A DNA stretch of 64,000 nucleotides, from positions 36,881 to 100,880 of the forward strand of contig NZ_JASSVS010000013.1 of the NCBI RefSeq assembly GCF_030250645.1, read 5' to 3'. This document shows, in pieces, positions 16,155 through 23,823 of the stretch (positions within the stretch are counted from its first letter, which is position 1; each line of letters opens with the position of its first letter). A program made the translations under genes and the position numbers. Source of the stretch: Marinobacter azerbaijanicus (GTDB taxonomy: Bacteria > Pseudomonadota > Gammaproteobacteria > Pseudomonadales > Oleiphilaceae). A model generated the notes under the pieces. The model was not told the origin of the DNA and searched no databases. It saw only the letters and a list, made by a program, of their open reading frames with translations.

Positions 16155-17426
16155 ATGCTTCACTTTTTCTACTCCCTGTTCTTTCGCATCGCGCTGCCAT
16201 TTGTGCTGCTGCGCCTGTGGTGGATAGGGCGCAGCAATCCGGAAGCCTTTGTGCGCTGGCAGGAACGGCTGGGTTATGTAGAGGCTTCTGACGAGCCGGT
16301 GATCTGGGTCCATGCGGTCTCCGTGGGTGAAACCATTGCAGCTGCGCCTCTCGTAAAGGCACTGATGCGTCGCAATCCTGACATTCCGGTACTGATGACA
16401 GCGATGACCCCCACTGGCTCAGCCCGGGCAAAAGCCCTGTTTGGTGACCGGGTTCGCTATGCGTTCTCGCCCTATGATACACCGGGTGCCGTGCGCCGTT
16501 TTGTGGACCGGGTTCGCCCGCGTGCGCTGGTGATCATGGAAACCGAAATATGGCCCAACATGATTGCCCTGAGCAAGCAGCGCCACGTTCCCATCTTTCT
16601 GATCAATGCCAGGCTCTCTGCCCGCTCGGCACGGGGCTATGAGCGAGTAGCTTCCCTGGTGCGGCCACTGCTCCAAAGTATCAGCTGGATTGCCGCGCAG
16701 GCGGAGGAAGATGCTGGCCGCTTCTTGCGTATTGGTGCAACGCCGGAGTCGGTTTCGGTAACTGGCAGCATCAAGTTTGACGTGGAGATCTCGGAGGAGA
16801 TTCGCTCAGCATCATTGAAGCTGAGGCAGCAGCTTGGTACAGAACGACCGGTCTGGATTGCCGCGAGTACTCACGAAGGCGAAGACCGACAGATTCTCGA
16901 GGCCCATCAACAGGTAATGGCGCAGTACCCGGATGCGTTGCTGATGATTGTTCCCCGGCATCCGGAACGATTCGATGATGTGGCTGACCTGGCAGGCTCC
17001 ATGGGGCTGGCATTGCTGCGACGTTCCGGGACTGGCGACGCATTGGTGGGTGGCGTGGAACAATGCCAGATCTATCTCGGAGACACCATGGGGGAGCTGT
17101 TAATGCTCTACGGCGCCTGCGATATTGCGTTCGTGGGCGGATCTCTGATCGAGCGCGGTGGCCACAACCCTCTGGAGCCAGCCGCCTGGGGCATGCCAGT
17201 ACTCTCCGGCCCCAACATCTTCAACTTTGAAACCATCTATAGCCGGCTTGATGCGGGGAAAGGGCTCTACATAACTCCATGTTCAGATGCTCTGGCGCAG
17301 TGTGTGATGCATCTGATTGCAGACAGGGCGGCTGCAGAAACTGCAGGGCGTAACGCACTGGCGGTGGTCGAGGCCAACCGTGGAGCGCTCGAGAAGGTGG
17401 TGGACGGCATTGTTGAGAGGGTCTAG
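16155..17426 (+). CDS. waaA: Kdo transferase
   Basis: The 423-residue protein (ATG 16155 after CCCGGAG) is 3-deoxy-D-manno-octulosonic acid transferase, which attaches Kdo from CMP-Kdo to lipid IVA on the inner membrane. It has the N-terminal membrane anchor LHFFYSLFFRIALPFVLLRL, the acceptor-side motif VSVGETIAAAPLV, MTPTGSARAKALFGD, VIMETEIWPNMI, LINARLSARSARGY, and the CMP-Kdo site GSLIERGGHNPLEPAAWGMP. The start of the longer open frame at 16068 adds residues not seen in the family. A Kdo kinase gene in the same locus fits the idea of a phosphorylated Kdo inner core. Confidence 0.95.
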   Translation: MLHFFYSLFFRIALPFVLLRLWWIGRSNPEAFVRWQERLGYVEASDEPVIWVHAVSVGETIAAAPLVKALMRRNPDIPVLMTAMTPTGSARAKALFGDRVRYAFSPYDTPGAVRRFVDRVRPRALVIMETEIWPNMIALSKQRHVPIFLINARLSARSARGYERVASLVRPLLQSISWIAAQAEEDAGRFLRIGATPESVSVTGSIKFDVEISEEIRSASLKLRQQLGTERPVWIAASTHEGEDRQILEAHQQVMAQYPDALLMIVPRHPERFDDVADLAGSMGLALLRRSGTGDALVGGVEQCQIYLGDTMGELLMLYGACDIAFVGGSLIERGGHNPLEPAAWGMPVLSGPNIFNFETIYSRLDAGKGLYITPCSDALAQCVMHLIADRAAAETAGRNALAVVEANRGALEKVVDGIVERV

Positions 17427-17447
17427 GGCGGGCTCCGCAGCCCGCCC
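17426..17447. terminator. Hairpin between waaA and tolC
   Basis: GGGCGGGCT and AGCCCGCCC form a 9 bp perfect stem around CCGC between the convergent stops of waaA and tolC. There is no long T run, so it is only a possible bidirectional terminator. Confidence 0.6.
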
Positions 17448-17460
17448 GTTATACTTCAGC

Positions 17461-18840
17461 TCATTGCATGGGGTCTTCGAGGGTTTCCTCTTCTTCAGCC
17501 AGTGCTTCAATCCCGGGCGCTGAAGCGCTGAGCCAGTTGTTCAGGTCAACCAGGTCCTGAGGGCTCAGGGTGCCGGCGGCCTGCTTCAGGCTCAGGGTAT
17601 TGATCACGTAGTCGTAGCGGGCATTGGCGAAGTCTCGCAGGGCTACGTAATAGTTACGTTCCGCATCCAGTACTTCCACAATATTTCGGGTTCCAACTTC
17701 GTATCCTGCACGTGTGGCGTCCAGAGCGCTGCGGCGGGATATGATGGTCTGCTCCAGTGCAGAGGCGGATTCGATGTTGGTGTTTACGGTGCGGAACAGG
17801 CTGCGGGTATTCACCCTGACGTCACGGCGAACCGTTTCCAGGGACTGCTCCGCAACGTTTACCAGCGACCGTTGTTGGCGAACGCCGGCCTGAGTGCCTC
17901 CCCCCATGTACAGAGGCACGTTCAGCCGGATGCCAATGCGGCCTTCCGTTGTTGTGCCGTCTCGCTGGCTCATTGCAAGAGCCGGATCTTCCAGGCCTTC
18001 GATGTCCGTTTTGCCATAGGAAGCGTTCAGATCAACCGTTGGCAGGTGCCCTGATTTCGCGGTTTTCAGATTGGCTTCGCTTGTATTCAGATCGAAGATC
18101 GCGGACTGAATCTGCCAGTTCTGATCCAGTGCGGTGTTCTCCCATGCAGACGGGTCCATCGGCTCAGGACGGCCCAGCGGGAAGTTGCGGCGCAGGTTGT
18201 TCAGGTCTTCGGTATATTCACCGGTCAGCCGTGCCAATTGCTCGCGGGCAATATCCAGTTCGCTTTCTGCAGCGATGCGCTGGCTTTTGCTGTCATCGTA
18301 GCTGGCGCGGGCTTCATAGACTTCTGTGATGGCGATCAGGCCTACATCAAAGCGTTCCTGGGCCTGATCATACTGCCGTTGGATAGCTGCCTCTGTCGCC
18401 CGGGCGGTGGTGAGAGTGTCTGCAGCACGAAGAACATTGAAGTAAGCAGTGGCTACATCGAGAATCAATTGCTGCTGGGCCAGGTTGTATTGGGCGCGAG
18501 CAGATTCTGTCTGGAATTTGCTGGCATCATAGCTGAACCAGGCGTCGGCCCGGAACAGCGGCTGGGTCAACTCCACGCCAAAGGCGTAGGTTTCATAGGC
18601 GCTGTCCTGGTTGGGGCCATCGACGTCGGTATGGCTGACATCGCCAAACGCACCGATCTGTGGAAGCAGGTTGCTGCGGCTGACGTCGCTGGCCGCCTTC
18701 TGGGCTTCGAAGCTTGCGCGGGCAGTTGCTATACCGGAATCATAGGAGAGTGCTTTCTCGTACGTCTCAACCAGATCCATGGAAAGTGCAGGCTGGGCTG
18801 CGAGCAGTCCGATCAGCCCGGAAAGCAGTCGTTTCTTCAT
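17461..18840 (-). CDS. tolC: TolC family outer membrane channel protein
   Basis: The 459-residue protein (ATG 18840, preceded by AGGAGAC) has a signal peptide, KKRLLSGLIGLLAAQPALS, and two TolC repeats of about 200 residues. Typical pieces are DLVETYEKALSYDSGIATAR, FGVELTQPLFRADAWFSY, ATAYFNVLRAADTL, IGIRLNVPLYMGGGTQAGVR and ALRDFANARYDYVINTLSLK. It should form the trimeric outer membrane duct for efflux pumps and type I secretion. The open frame runs upstream to 18972 without family support. It is divergent from thiC, as in Pseudomonas. Confidence 0.92.
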   Translation of the reverse strand: MKKRLLSGLIGLLAAQPALSMDLVETYEKALSYDSGIATARASFEAQKAASDVSRSNLLPQIGAFGDVSHTDVDGPNQDSAYETYAFGVELTQPLFRADAWFSYDASKFQTESARAQYNLAQQQLILDVATAYFNVLRAADTLTTARATEAAIQRQYDQAQERFDVGLIAITEVYEARASYDDSKSQRIAAESELDIAREQLARLTGEYTEDLNNLRRNFPLGRPEPMDPSAWENTALDQNWQIQSAIFDLNTSEANLKTAKSGHLPTVDLNASYGKTDIEGLEDPALAMSQRDGTTTEGRIGIRLNVPLYMGGGTQAGVRQQRSLVNVAEQSLETVRRDVRVNTRSLFRTVNTNIESASALEQTIISRRSALDATRAGYEVGTRNIVEVLDAERNYYVALRDFANARYDYVINTLSLKQAAGTLSPQDLVDLNNWLSASAPGIEALAEEEETLEDPMQ

Positions 18841-19003
18841 GATGTCTCCTGTTAATGAATCACCCGGCGAGGTGGCAGATACCTGTTCATATGTGTTCAG
18901 ATAGCCGTTGAGCGCTTCAGGCCAGCCATTATGGACAATAATCAGCCTGAGCTCTACACTTGCAGTCGGCACACGTTGTAAGTGTCAATTACATTGAATT
19001 CGC
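18841..19003. other. tolC-thiC divergent interval, upstream part
   Basis: The 350 bases between tolC and thiC hold no gene. This first part should contain the tolC promoter on the minus strand and the thiC promoter on the plus strand; I see no convincing -35/-10 pair. The rest is the TPP riboswitch and thiC leader. Confidence 0.5.
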
Positions 19004-19105
19004 GTCTTGACGGGGTGCTGGCGTCAGAACATCTGACAGCCGGCTGAGATTGCCATGCAGAACCCGCAACCTGATCCGGATAATACCGGCGTAGGGATTT
19101 AAGAC
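19004..19105 (+). promoter_or_regulatory. TPP riboswitch (THI element)
   Basis: The conserved TPP aptamer sequence is present in order: ACGGGGTGC at 19010, GGCTGAGATTGCC near 19042, then AACCTGATCCGGATAATACC and GGCGTAGGGATTTAAGAC. Helix P1 closes with GTCTT (19004-19008) and AAGAC (19101-19105). It lies 85 bases before the thiC start. In that interval GCCCC at 19144 can pair with GGGGC at 19181, which overlaps the thiC ribosome site, so control at translation initiation is a reasonable inference. High thiamine diphosphate would then shut off thiC. Confidence 0.95.
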
Positions 19106-19190
19106 AATACACTGCAAATCCACAGACTCGCTCTGTGATCACTGCCCCGTCATACGCGACCCGTTTATCACCCAACCCCAGGGGCGCAAG

Positions 19191-21068
19191 ATGACAACAA
19201 TACCTTCCTATCTCAGCGATTCAGCCAAGGTCGATTCCGCGGCCATCAAACCGCTGCCTCAATCCCGTAAGATCTACGTACAGGGTAGCCGACCCGATCT
19301 GCGGGTGCCCATGCGGGAGATTACCGTGGGCGATACACCGACGGACATGGGTGGCGAGAAGAATGCTCCTGTTGCTGTCTACGACACATCCGGCCCTTAC
19401 AGTGATCCCGAGGCGACGATTGACCTGCGCAAGGGCCTCAAGCCTATTCGCTCAGCCTGGATTGAGGAGCGCGGTGATGTGGAGCAGCTGGCGGACTATA
19501 CCTCTGAATTTACCCGCCGCCGTATGAAAGACCCGCTACTGGACCCGCTCCGTTTTATGGACGAGCGCAAGCCGCTGCGGGCCAAGCCGGGCAAGAACGT
19601 CAGCCAGATGCACTACGCCCGCCAGGGTATCATCACGCCGGAAATGGAGTTCGTTGCCATCCGCGAGAACATGAAGCTGCAGGAGGCGCGGGAGCAGGGG
19701 CTGCTGAAGGATCAGCATCCGGGCCAGTCCTTTGGTGCATCCCTGCCGCAGGAAATCACGCCGGAATTTGTCCGGGACGAAGTGGCCCGCGGCCGTGCGA
19801 TTATTCCCAACAACATCAACCACCCCGAAACCGAACCGATGATCATTGGCCGCAATTTCCTGGTGAAAATCAACGGCAACATAGGGAATTCGGCGGTCAG
19901 TTCCTCCATTGAGGAAGAGGTGGAAAAGCTGACCTGGGGTACCCGTTGGGGCTCCGACACCATCATGGACCTGTCCACTGGCAAGAACATCCATGAAACC
20001 CGGGAATGGATCATCCGTAACTCTCCGGTTCCCATTGGCACAGTGCCCATCTACCAGGCTCTGGAAAAAGTCGGCGGCGCAGCTGAAGACCTGACCTGGG
20101 AAATTTTCCGCGACACGCTGATCGAGCAGGCAGAGCAGGGCGTGGACTACTTCACCATCCACGCTGGCGTGCGTCTGCACCATGTACCCATGACTGCAAA
20201 GCGCACCACCGGCATTGTGTCCCGCGGTGGCTCCATCATGGCGAAGTGGTGCCTGGCTCACCACCAGGAGAGCTTCCTGTACGAGCACTTCGAAGACATC
20301 TGCGAAATCATGAAAGCCTACGACGTGGCTTTCAGCCTCGGCGACGGGCTGCGTCCCGGCTCCATTGCCGATGCCAACGATGAAGCCCAGTTCGGCGAAC
20401 TGGAAACCCTGGGCGAGCTCACCAAGATTGCCTGGAAGCATGATGTCCAATGCATGATCGAAGGTCCGGGCCACGTGCCCATGCAGTTGATCAAGGAGAA
20501 TATGGACAAGCAGCTGGAGTGCTGCGACGAAGCCCCGTTCTACACCCTCGGGCCACTAACCACCGACATTGCCCCCGGTTATGACCACATCACCTCAGGC
20601 ATTGGTGCGGCGATGATCGGCTGGTTCGGCTGCGCTATGCTCTGTTATGTCACTCCGAAAGAGCATCTGGGCCTGCCCAACAAGGACGATGTCAAAACCG
20701 GCATCATCACCTATAAGATCGCCGCCCACGCCGCCGACCTGGCCAAGGGTCATCCTGGTGCCCAGATTCGCGACAATGCCCTGTCCAAGGCCCGCTTCGA
20801 GTTCCGCTGGGAAGACCAGTTCAACCTCGGCCTGGACCCGGACACCGCCCGTGCTTTCCACGATGAAACCCTGCCAAAGGACTCCGCCAAAGTGGCGCAC
20901 TTCTGCTCCATGTGCGGGCCGAAGTTCTGTTCCATGCAGATTTCCCAGGAGGTTCGGGAGTATGCCAAGGAGCACGGTCTTGATGAGGTTTCGGCGGTGG
21001 ATGCCGGCATGAAAGAGAAATCCAGGGAGTTTGTGGAGGCTGGGTCCAAGCTTTATGACAAGGTCTGA
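19191..21068 (+). CDS. thiC: Phosphomethylpyrimidine synthase ThiC
   Basis: This 625-residue radical SAM enzyme converts 5-aminoimidazole ribotide to hydroxymethylpyrimidine phosphate for thiamine. It has the ThiC core YTIHAGV-like DYFTIHAGVRLHHV, SRGGSIMAKWCLAHH, LGDGLRPGSIADANDEAQ, IEGPGHVPM, GPLTTDIAPGYDHITSGIGA, and the C-terminal cluster-binding CSMCGPKFC, whose cysteines hold the 4Fe-4S cluster. Length is usual for proteobacteria. The ATG follows AGGGGCGCAAG. The upstream TPP riboswitch is its evident regulator. No other thiamine genes are next to it. Confidence 0.97.
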   Translation: MTTIPSYLSDSAKVDSAAIKPLPQSRKIYVQGSRPDLRVPMREITVGDTPTDMGGEKNAPVAVYDTSGPYSDPEATIDLRKGLKPIRSAWIEERGDVEQLADYTSEFTRRRMKDPLLDPLRFMDERKPLRAKPGKNVSQMHYARQGIITPEMEFVAIRENMKLQEAREQGLLKDQHPGQSFGASLPQEITPEFVRDEVARGRAIIPNNINHPETEPMIIGRNFLVKINGNIGNSAVSSSIEEEVEKLTWGTRWGSDTIMDLSTGKNIHETREWIIRNSPVPIGTVPIYQALEKVGGAAEDLTWEIFRDTLIEQAEQGVDYFTIHAGVRLHHVPMTAKRTTGIVSRGGSIMAKWCLAHHQESFLYEHFEDICEIMKAYDVAFSLGDGLRPGSIADANDEAQFGELETLGELTKIAWKHDVQCMIEGPGHVPMQLIKENMDKQLECCDEAPFYTLGPLTTDIAPGYDHITSGIGAAMIGWFGCAMLCYVTPKEHLGLPNKDDVKTGIITYKIAAHAADLAKGHPGAQIRDNALSKARFEFRWEDQFNLGLDPDTARAFHDETLPKDSAKVAHFCSMCGPKFCSMQISQEVREYAKEHGLDEVSAVDAGMKEKSREFVEAGSKLYDKV

Positions 21069-21103
21069 TTGGGGCTTCTAGCCTTCTAGGCTTGGTGCTT
21101 TGG

Positions 21104-21207
21104 CCGGGCAGGGAGCCCTGTTCAGGATACGCTCAAGCACGTCCATGTGACGCTTGAGCTCCGCCATCCATGGCTCCGCACAATCCTGAACAGGGCTCCC
21201 TGCCCGG
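21104..21207 (-). repeat. Long-arm hairpin element R1 (two GGA boxes)
   Basis: Perfect 25 bp inverted arms (21104-21128 and 21183-21207) enclose a 54-base core. Read on the minus strand, the core has CGGAGCCATGGATGGCGGAGC with the first box (CATGGATG) at 21172-21165, and ACATGGACGTGC with the second box at 21147-21139. The core matches R2, R3 and R4, while the arms do not. It begins 35 bases after the thiC stop. Confidence 0.85.
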
Positions 21208-21236
21208 TCCCACTGGCTCCGAGATATCTCCGGGTC

Positions 21237-21266
21237 GTAGGTCGGATTAGCGAAGCGTAATCCGAC
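21237..21266 (+). repeat. REP-like palindrome, copy S2
   Basis: GTAGGTCGGATTAGCGAAGC is followed by GTAATCCGAC; same family as S1 and in the same orientation. Confidence 0.85.
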
Positions 21267-21291
21267 ACCATATGACCGATCGACCCCCTTT

Positions 21292-21323
21292 GTCGGATTA
21301 CGGCTCCGCCTAATCCGACCTAC
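21292..21323 (-). repeat. REP-like palindrome, copy S3
   Basis: GTCGGATTACGGCTCCGCC followed by TAATCCGACCTAC is the S1/S2 sequence in inverse orientation, 25 bases after S2. Confidence 0.85.
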
Positions 21324-21362
21324 CACTATTTCCCTGCCGGCTGCCCCTGAAGTCCGGGGCCG

Positions 21363-21462
21363 CGGTGGGGCTGTCCTCCCAAAACTGTGCGGAGCCACGG
21401 ATGGCGGAGCCCAAGCGCCCCAGGGATGGGCTTGAGCGTGTTTTGGGAGGACAGCCCCACCG
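21363..21462 (+). repeat. Long-arm hairpin element R2 (two GGA boxes)
   Basis: Perfect 23 bp arms (21363-21385 and 21440-21462) enclose a 54-base core with boxes CACGGATG (21396-21403) and CAGGGATGG (21421-21429), spaced 25 bases start to start as in R1 and R3. Arms are unrelated in sequence to those of R4 and mostly unlike R1. Core orientation is plus. Confidence 0.85.
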
Positions 21463-21583
21463 TGGTCTTGCACCAAGGCCGCTGCAGTCTTGCACCCAGG
21501 CAAGCCACTAAGAAGGCTTGCACCCAAGCTGAAACAAGGGCTATCGTTCAGAATCGTTCTCAAAAACGGATCTGAAACCTGAA

Positions 21584-22201
21584 ATGACCGAACCGTTCCA
21601 GTTCAAAGATACGGATGTAAAAATCAAAAAACGCGAAACCGTTTTCCAGGGCTTCTTCCGCATGGACAAGCTCTGGCTGACCCACCGGCGTTTCGACGGC
21701 AAGGAAATGCCCACCTTCACCCGTGAACTCTTCATCCGCGGCGATGCCACCTGCGTATTACCCTACGACCCTGACCGTGACGAAGTGGTCTTGCTGGAGC
21801 AATTCCGCCTTGGCGCTCTGGGTCGTGACCAGTCTCCATGGTTGCTGGAGCTTGTGGCCGGCATGAATGAGGACGGAGAGTCACCGGAGGAAGTTGCCCA
21901 GAGGGAAGGCCAGGAGGAAGCTGGCCTGACTTTCAAGCCACTCGAAAAAGTCTGTGACTACCTTGTGTCGCCTGGCGGAAGCACTGAAATGATTCACCTC
22001 TACTGCGGTCGAATCAGCACAGAAGCCGCAGGGGGGCTGTTTGGCGTTGAGCATGAGCATGAAGATATCCGCGCCCATGTATTCAGCGCCGACGAAGCTA
22101 TCGCAATGATTTATGATGGACGTATCAATAACGCTGCAGCGATTATCGCGCTTCAGTGGTTGCAGTTGAATCGCCCGCGATTGCGGGAAGGTTGGAGCTG
22201 A
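21584..22201 (+). CDS. nudF: ADP-ribose pyrophosphatase (Nudix)
   Basis: The 205-residue protein has a complete Nudix box, GMNEDGESPEEVAQREGQEEAGL from about residue 92 (G-x5-E-x7-RE-x2-EE-x-G), after LLEQFRLGALG and WLLELVAG, and ends with IIALQWL as in NudF/ADPRase. It should hydrolyse ADP-ribose to AMP and ribose 5-phosphate. The next gene starts 2 bases after the stop, and cpdA follows: nudF-yqiB-cpdA is a conserved gammaproteobacterial operon. The ribosome site before ATG 21584 is weak. Confidence 0.93.
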   Translation: MTEPFQFKDTDVKIKKRETVFQGFFRMDKLWLTHRRFDGKEMPTFTRELFIRGDATCVLPYDPDRDEVVLLEQFRLGALGRDQSPWLLELVAGMNEDGESPEEVAQREGQEEAGLTFKPLEKVCDYLVSPGGSTEMIHLYCGRISTEAAGGLFGVEHEHEDIRAHVFSADEAIAMIYDGRINNAAAIIALQWLQLNRPRLREGWS

Positions 22202-22202
22202 T

Positions 22203-22688
22203 ATGACAGAATGGGTGATGAAACCCCGGCGCTATGTACCGGATTTGCGACGTTTCGGTGCGCTGTGTGATGGTAATTACATGCGGCTTCACCGCCTGCG
22301 TAGGCTGGAGGCCAGGGGGCAACCCGTCTGCGAGTTTGAACTTCATCGTGAGGACCAGTATCTGGGGCGGGTTCGCATTGAAGTGCTACAAACCACGAAG
22401 TTCACTGAAACCCTGCTGCTGGAGCAGGTGCATAACTCCGGACGCTGGCTGAACAATCCTCAACTGACCGTACGTGTCTATCACGATGCCAATATGGCAG
22501 AAGTTATCAGTTGCTACCGTGACCGGCATATCGCCCCGGTGAATGACTACCCGAACCGATTCATGCACCATCCGGACGAGAAAGTACAGGTCAACAGTTT
22601 TCTGGCCGACTGGCTGGACTATTGCCTGCGGTTCGGGCACCTGCCCATGGAGCACGCCGCCTGGTCCGCCGGTGAAGGGGTAGACTAA
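22203..22688 (+). CDS. DUF1249 (YqiB) family protein
   Basis: This 161-residue soluble protein matches YqiB/DUF1249: YVPDLRRFGALCDGNYMRL at the start, FTETLLLEQVHNSGRWLNNP, LTVRVYHDANMAEVISCY, then VNSFLADWLDYCLRFGHL. It is the middle gene of the conserved nudF-yqiB-cpdA order and begins 2 bases after nudF. No biochemical function is established that I know. After it, 196 bases without a gene precede cpdA. Confidence 0.88.
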   Translation: MTEWVMKPRRYVPDLRRFGALCDGNYMRLHRLRRLEARGQPVCEFELHREDQYLGRVRIEVLQTTKFTETLLLEQVHNSGRWLNNPQLTVRVYHDANMAEVISCYRDRHIAPVNDYPNRFMHHPDEKVQVNSFLADWLDYCLRFGHLPMEHAAWSAGEGVD

Positions 22689-22884
22689 GGTTGCAGATCT
22701 GCCCGGTGCGGATTGGCATAGAGTATATTTCAGAATGTGCGAGAGTTGTCAAAACAGCCAATCGGGCCCAGTCGCCTGAGCAGAATGTGATGAGAATTCT
22801 GGATGCGGTCGTAAAAACTGAATAATCTGCCAATATGTCTGCATCACCGGTGAGTGTTGCGAAAACGCAAGAAACACGAGTGCC

Positions 22885-23691
22885 ATGACAGAGAACGACA
22901 ACCAGCGTGCCCTTCGGGTGCTACAACTGACCGACCCGCACCTGATGGCCGATCCGGCTGGCGGGCTGCTGGGTGTCAATACCAGAGACAGTCTGGACGC
23001 CGTTATCGCGCAGGTGCTTGATGACCATGGCCAGCCGGATCTAATCCTTGCCACCGGTGATATCGCCCAGGATGCGACCGATGAAGCTTATCGGCTTTTT
23101 GGGGACAAGCTGGCGGCCTTTTCCTGTCCTTCGGCCTGGATGGCCGGCAATCATGATGACTCGGCATTGCTCGCGCGTATTGCCGCCGAGAGACATGCCG
23201 ACCAGCGCCATATTATTGAGGGTGGATGGCAGTTTGTATTGCTGGATACCTCAGTTCCCGGAAAGGTATTTGGTGAGCTGGCGGACTCGGAACTGGCCTT
23301 CCTCGAAGAGACCCTCAGTCAGAATTCTGACATGCCTGCGCTTGTCGCCCTTCATCATCACCCGATAGAAATTGACACTGAATGGATGTCGCCAATCGGA
23401 CTGCGGAACCGTGACGCCTTCTGGCAGGTGATTGACCGTTTTCCGCAGGTAAAAATTGTGCTCTGGGGCCACATTCACCAGGAGCTGGAGCAAGTTCGCA
23501 ACGGGGTTCGCCTGTTGGCAACACCATCCACCTGCATCCAGTTCACGGCCGGGTCGGTGGAGTTCTCCGTGGAGAATAAAGCGCCTGGCTATCGCTGGTT
23601 TGAGTTGCTGCCTTCCGGTGAATTCTCTACCGAAGTAGGCAGAGCGACGAATTTCGCGTTCGATCTGGACAGCACCAGTTCTGGTTATTAG
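22885..23691 (+). CDS. cpdA: 3',5'-cyclic AMP phosphodiesterase
   Basis: The 268-residue calcineurin-like metallophosphatase carries all expected metal motifs in order: LTDPHL, ATGDIAQD, WMAGNHDD, LVALHHHPI and LWGHIHQE. CpdA hydrolyses cAMP to AMP and so tunes CRP-type regulation. The ATG at 22885 has only a weak ribosome site. In related genomes cpdA is followed by yqiA/parE; here a type VI secretion vgrG module follows instead, which suggests insertion at this point. Confidence 0.93.
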   Translation: MTENDNQRALRVLQLTDPHLMADPAGGLLGVNTRDSLDAVIAQVLDDHGQPDLILATGDIAQDATDEAYRLFGDKLAAFSCPSAWMAGNHDDSALLARIAAERHADQRHIIEGGWQFVLLDTSVPGKVFGELADSELAFLEETLSQNSDMPALVALHHHPIEIDTEWMSPIGLRNRDAFWQVIDRFPQVKIVLWGHIHQELEQVRNGVRLLATPSTCIQFTAGSVEFSVENKAPGYRWFELLPSGEFSTEVGRATNFAFDLDSTSSGY

Positions 23692-23739
23692 GCAGGCCGG
23701 GATGGCTTGGCGGCCTGTTAATGCCCGTCGCTTTGCGTA

Positions 23740-23745
23740 TATAAT
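23740..23745 (+). promoter_or_regulatory. Candidate -10 element before vgrG
   Basis: A perfect TATAAT lies 50 bases after the cpdA stop and about 80 before vgrG. The -35 region is poor. A small hairpin (CGCTC/GAGCG) follows near 23755-23769 in the putative leader. Confidence 0.4.
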
Positions 23746-23823
23746 TCAGGCTTCGCTCAGGACGAGCGGAGGTGTGCGGGACAGCACATGTAAAAGCAAT
23801 CAAACTCTTCAGGGACCGAAGAC

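Larger units (their letters stand above)
21069..21583. other. Gene-free repeat mosaic between thiC and nudF
   Basis: These 515 bases hold no credible gene. They contain, in order, R1 (21104-21207), S2 (21237-21266), S3 (21292-21323) and R2 (21363-21462), then about 120 bases before nudF. S2 and S3 are inverted relative to each other, as are R1 and R2 cores, so the whole block is loosely mirror-symmetric. Confidence 0.85.

Noticed and set aside
19536..20474. 312-codon minus-strand frame over thiC
   Set aside because: Antisense shadow of thiC.
21104..21462. CRISPR-like array in the thiC-nudF gap
   Set aside because: The repeats are inverted pairs of two different palindromes, not regularly spaced direct repeats, and no cas gene is present.
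21078..21563. 161-codon minus-strand frame in the thiC-nudF gap
   Set aside because: It runs through the R and S repeats and has no family similarity or ribosome site that I can see.
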